From Actinomycetota bacterium (GTDB lineage: Bacteria > Actinomycetota > Actinomycetes > Propionibacteriales > Nocardioidaceae), in contig WLIH01000215.1 in NCBI GenBank assembly GCA_009702305.1, positions 1-5,556 of the forward strand: 5,556 nucleotides of DNA, read 5' to 3'. The notes below the pieces were generated by a model. That model was not told where the DNA came from. It was given only the letters and a program-made list of their open reading frames with translations, and did not search any database. Positions 1 through 5,556 of this stretch are shown here, piece after piece (the stretch's first letter is position 1; every line of letters begins with the position of its first letter). Both the position numbers and the translations under genes were made by a program.

Positions 1-659
1 CGGCACGTAGGTGTACGGGTAGATCATCGGCACGCCGAAGCGCACGAAGTTGGTGAGGATCGCCGCGACGTTGGAGACGTCGCGGAAGAACACGTTGGCG
101 GCGCTGAAGAGCAGCGCCATCGCCGTGCCGAGGGTGCCGATGATCAGCAGGCCCAGGGCCAGGGCGGCCATGCCGGCGACCGTGGGGGTCCAGCCCATCA
201 GCGCGCAGGCGATCACCATGATCACCAGCTGCGGCAGCACGTGGTAGCCGGAGACCAGCATCGAGGCGACCGGGAACATCTCGCGCGGTAGCGCCATCTT
301 GCGGACCAACGACTTGTTGCGCACGATCGAGCGGGTGCCGGCGTTGAAGGTCTCGTTGAAGAAGTGGACGATGATGATGCCGCAGAACATGTGGATGGCG
401 AAGTTCGGCACGTCCTTGTGCAGGTTGAACAGCGTGCCGATCACGAAGTAGTAGATGAAGAACTGCGACAGCGGGTTGACGTAGGACCAGAGCAGGCCGA
501 GCACCGAGCCCTGGTAGCGCGCGCTGATCTCACGCCGCACCAGCAGCTTGAGCACATAGCGGTTCTTGAAGACGCCCAGCAGACCGGTGGTCGCGGACGG
601 CGGCGACAGCGGCGCGAGCGGCCTCCGGGCGCTCGGCTCGCTGAGCTCGCTCAGGTCGG

Positions 660-663
<4 letters not shown>
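1..663 (-). CDS. wzm: ABC-2 type polysaccharide/galactan export permease, Wzm-like (C-terminus beyond window)
   Basis: This is the membrane subunit of an ABC transporter that would move a polyprenyl-linked polysaccharide across the cytoplasmic membrane; by context the cargo is a galactofuranan. I translated 221 residues before the frame runs off the left edge without a stop. After a Pro/Ser-rich cytoplasmic leader (residues 1-30) comes the family's amphipathic interface segment with RREISARYQGSVLG...W...NPL (43-64). Hydrophobic membrane segments follow at about 65-80, 88-102, 135-157 and 163-188. The conserved SAANVFFRDV segment (187-196) and a P-x-x-Y-P stretch (212-216) are typical of Wzm/RfbA/TagG permeases, which usually have six helices and 260-290 residues, so about 50-60 residues are missing. 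The ATG overlaps the glfT2 stop (ATGA) and has GGAG 7 bases upstream. The partner ATPase (Wzt) is not in the window and is expected just downstream. The family is secure; the exact substrate is inferred from neighbours. Confidence 0.93.
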
Positions 664-3829
<3,166 letters not shown>

Positions 3830-4729
3830 TCAGTCTACGGACGTGGACGGTCGGGCTCGCATCCCACGCGCGGAGCGCATGGCGCGGATCACGTTGCGGG
3901 CCTCGGCCCGGCCGCCGCGCAGCGGGCTGAGCAGCACGACCATGGCGGTGATCAACCACGGCTTGAGCCGGACCAGCGCGTTCTCGCCGTATCTCAGGTG
4001 GACCACGAACAGGTTGCGGTACATGTAGTACCCCTTCCAGCCGGCGAGGTCGTGCTGCTGGTCGAAGTCGAGCTGACGCACCAGCACCGCGTCGCGCAGC
4101 GCCCAGATGCGGTAGCCCGCCCGTCGAGCGCGGATCGCGAAGTCCACGTCGTCGTAGAAGATGAAGTACGCCGGATCCGGCAGCCCGATCGCCTCGACCA
4201 CCGAGCGGCGCACCATGAAGCCCTCGAAGGCGACGTTCTCGACCTGGACCCGCTCGGGCATCGCCGCGCGGGTGCCGTAGGTGGTCTCGACCATCGCGGT
4301 CTTGGGCTTGATCGCGGCCGGGTTGCGCAGGTCGAAGCGCAGCGCGGCCTTCTCGACGAGCGCGCCGTGCAGGTCCTCGCGCACCGCCATCAGGCAGTCC
4401 TCGTCGGTGCGCATCAGCACGGAGAGGCAGTCCGACGCCGGCACGACGTCGTCGTCCATCAGCCAGATCCGGTCGTGACCGGCGTCGTACGCCGTGCGCA
4501 CCCCCAGGTGGAAGCCTCCGGCGCCGCCGAGGTTCTCCTCGGTCCGGATGACCTGCAGCCCCGCGACCGTCGAGGAGGCGAGGACCTCCTGCGTGTGATC
4601 GCTGCTCGCGTTGTCGATGACGATGACCGCATCGGGCAGGTGGTCGAGCGCCTCGAGGCTCGCCAGCATCCGGGCCAGCAGGTCGGCGCGGTTGTAGGTC
4701 ACGACGACCACGGCGATGCTCTCGCTCAT
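3830..4729 (-). CDS. Family 2 glycosyltransferase of unassigned step in galactan assembly
   Basis: This complete 299-residue protein has a GT-A fold pattern: VVVVTYNR (7-14), VIDNASSD (37-44), NLGGAGGF (66-73), a metal/nucleotide DDD in WLMDDDV (89-95), an acceptor-side FEGFMVRR segment (168-175), YDDVDFAIR (192-200) and YYMYRN (234-239). It belongs to the same broad group as GlfT1, GlfT2 and rhamnosyltransferases of the RfbF kind, which are cytoplasmic or membrane-associated. A hydrophobic stretch at about 258-270 may touch the membrane; the tail is basic. At the position where both neighbouring transferases have a metal-binding His, this protein has Arg218 (24 residues after Asp194, the same spacing). 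The ATG overlaps the upstream gene's stop (ATGA) and has GAGAGG 8 bases upstream; the stop lies 6 bases before glf. By position it should act on the same lipid-linked intermediate, perhaps as a primer or side-branch transferase; donor sugar and step cannot be read from the sequence. Confidence 0.92.
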   Translation of the reverse strand: MSESIAVVVVTYNRADLLARMLASLEALDHLPDAVIVIDNASSDHTQEVLASSTVAGLQVIRTEENLGGAGGFHLGVRTAYDAGHDRIWLMDDDVVPASDCLSVLMRTDEDCLMAVREDLHGALVEKAALRFDLRNPAAIKPKTAMVETTYGTRAAMPERVQVENVAFEGFMVRRSVVEAIGLPDPAYFIFYDDVDFAIRARRAGYRIWALRDAVLVRQLDFDQQHDLAGWKGYYMYRNLFVVHLRYGENALVRLKPWLITAMVVLLSPLRGGRAEARNVIRAMRSARGMRARPSTSVD

Positions 4730-5556
4730 CGCAGGTACCTCTCATGGCCCGTGAAGTCGCCCCGCAGCCCGTCGCATATCGCCCGGGCGCTGAGTCGCAG
4801 CCGCCCCGCACTCGGCCGGGTGAACGTGTAGAACCACGCGGTCTTGGCGACGAAGGCCAGCGCGTGCAGCCAGCCGCGGTAGTCGCGGAGGTTGAGCAGG
4901 TTGTTGCGGGCCATGCAGTAGTGCTTCAGATCGCTGGGGCTGTGGTTGTACGTCGTGCGACCGAACGCCATCGGCGAACCGAGCTCCCCCACGGACGGGT
5001 GCCGCACCTGGGCGCTCACCACGGTCGCGATCCGGGCGCCGGCCGCCTCGGCGCGCAGGCGGTACTCGTGGTCGTCGCCCCAGATGAAGAACTCCGCTCG
5101 CGGCAGCCCGATCCGCTCCACGAGCGCACGGGTGACCAGCACGCCGTTGAAGGGGATCACGATGCCCTCGATGCGACCGTCGGTCGCCGCCCGCTCGACG
5201 TCGGCGAGATCGTGCACCACCCGGGCACCCCCCGGCAGTCGGATCGGGAACACCAGGCGCGTCGGCCGGTCCTGGTCGACGACCAGCGGTCCCCAGAAGT
5301 CGAGGCCCCCGCCGCGCGCGAGCAGCTCCGGGAGGCACGCGGTGTCGGGCAGCCCGTCGTCGTCCATCAGCCAGACCAGGTCGGCATCGCGCTCCAGCGC
5401 CCAGGCCAGGCCGTCGTGGAAGCCGCCCGCTCCCCCGGTGTTGTGCGCCAGGGTCCGCGCACGCACCCGTGGGTCGCCGAGCCCGGCGAGCCAGGCGCCG
5501 GTCCCATCGGTGGACGCGTTGTCGACCACCAGGACCTCGTCGAGCGCCCCGACCTC
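4726..5556 (-). CDS. GlfT1-like family 2 glycosyltransferase (N-terminus beyond window)
   Basis: The frame is open to the right edge, giving 276 residues. An internal GTG at 5529 is not the start, because the codons before it (EVGALDEVL) continue directly into the conserved VVDNASTDGT strand-loop. About 20-35 residues are probably missing. In fragment numbering, NTGGAGGF is at 39-46, WLMDDDG at 62-68, TRLVFPIR at 99-106, FNGVLVTR at 136-143, FIWGDDHEYRLRAEAAG at 157-173, His186 followed by Pro, and the ARNNLL segment at about 216-221. This order of motifs (PTRL-x-FP-x-R, then FNG, then F-I-x-GD-x-x-E, then HP) follows mycobacterial GlfT1 (Rv3782, about 304 residues), which puts the first galactofuranose residues on the decaprenyl-linked GlcNAc-rhamnose acceptor. 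A priming role is therefore the best guess, but similar family members transfer rhamnose. Its TGA overlaps the next gene's ATG. It is the most upstream gene visible; the operon may begin further right. Confidence 0.88.
   Translation of the reverse strand, partial: EVGALDEVLVVDNASTDGTGAWLAGLGDPRVRARTLAHNTGGAGGFHDGLAWALERDADLVWLMDDDGLPDTACLPELLARGGGLDFWGPLVVDQDRPTRLVFPIRLPGGARVVHDLADVERAATDGRIEGIVIPFNGVLVTRALVERIGLPRAEFFIWGDDHEYRLRAEAAGARIATVVSAQVRHPSVGELGSPMAFGRTTYNHSPSDLKHYCMARNNLLNLRDYRGWLHALAFVAKTAWFYTFTRPSAGRLRLSARAICDGLRGDFTGHERYLR
4738..4743 (-). promoter_or_regulatory. Ribosome binding site for the second glycosyltransferase
   Basis: On the minus strand GAGAGG lies 8 bases before ATG 4729, inside the final codons of the upstream GlfT1-like gene. 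It supports that start; the ATG at 4745 just upstream is out of frame. Confidence 0.5.

Noticed and set aside
4447..5375. Identical 21-base stretch at 4447-4467 and 5355-5375, with a related one near 1788-1803 in glfT2
   Set aside because: These encode the shared WLMDDD catalytic motif of the glycosyltransferases. The match is explained by protein conservation and codon bias, not by a mobile or regulatory repeat.
5521..5529. GTG at 5529 as the start of the GlfT1-like gene
   Set aside because: The frame continues upstream to the window edge with residues that complete the conserved first strand of the GT-A fold, so the true start must be outside the window.

Overview
The window reads as a piece of a high-GC actinobacterial chromosome. 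GC is roughly two thirds or more by eye, third positions are strongly G/C, and every gene's best relatives from memory are mycobacterial cell-wall galactan enzymes. A mycolate-lacking relative such as a Nocardioides-type genus is plausible, but the sequence alone does not fix the genus.

Layout: all five genes lie on the minus strand and are transcribed from right to left. In transcription order they are: a GlfT1-like family 2 glycosyltransferase (5556-4726, its start lies beyond the right edge); a second family 2 glycosyltransferase (4729-3830); UDP-galactopyranose mutase glf (3823-2645); a GlfT2-like polymerising galactofuranosyltransferase (2648-660); and an ABC-2 polysaccharide export permease of the Wzm type (663-1, its C-terminus lies beyond the left edge). 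Three of the four junctions are 4-base ATGA stop/start overlaps and the fourth is a 6-base gap, so essentially every base is coding. I see no internal promoter, terminator, RNA gene, mobile element, CRISPR array or intergenic region worth naming.

How the genes work together: Glf converts UDP-galactopyranose to UDP-galactofuranose. The GlfT1-like enzyme probably adds the first galactofuranose residue(s) to a polyprenyl-linked acceptor. The GlfT2-like enzyme extends the galactan, and Wzm, with an ATPase presumably encoded just beyond the left edge, exports the lipid-linked polymer. The second small glycosyltransferase has no assigned step. In M. tuberculosis, from memory, these functions are split between two loci (glfT1-wzm-wzt and glf-glfT2); here they form one apparent operon.

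The points most worth a second look are the extra glycosyltransferase, which has Arg where its two neighbours have the metal-binding His, and a GlfT2 whose N-terminal part is about 27 residues longer than the mycobacterial protein. I found no evidence of a wholly new type of system; this is a compact variant of a known galactan synthesis and export pathway.
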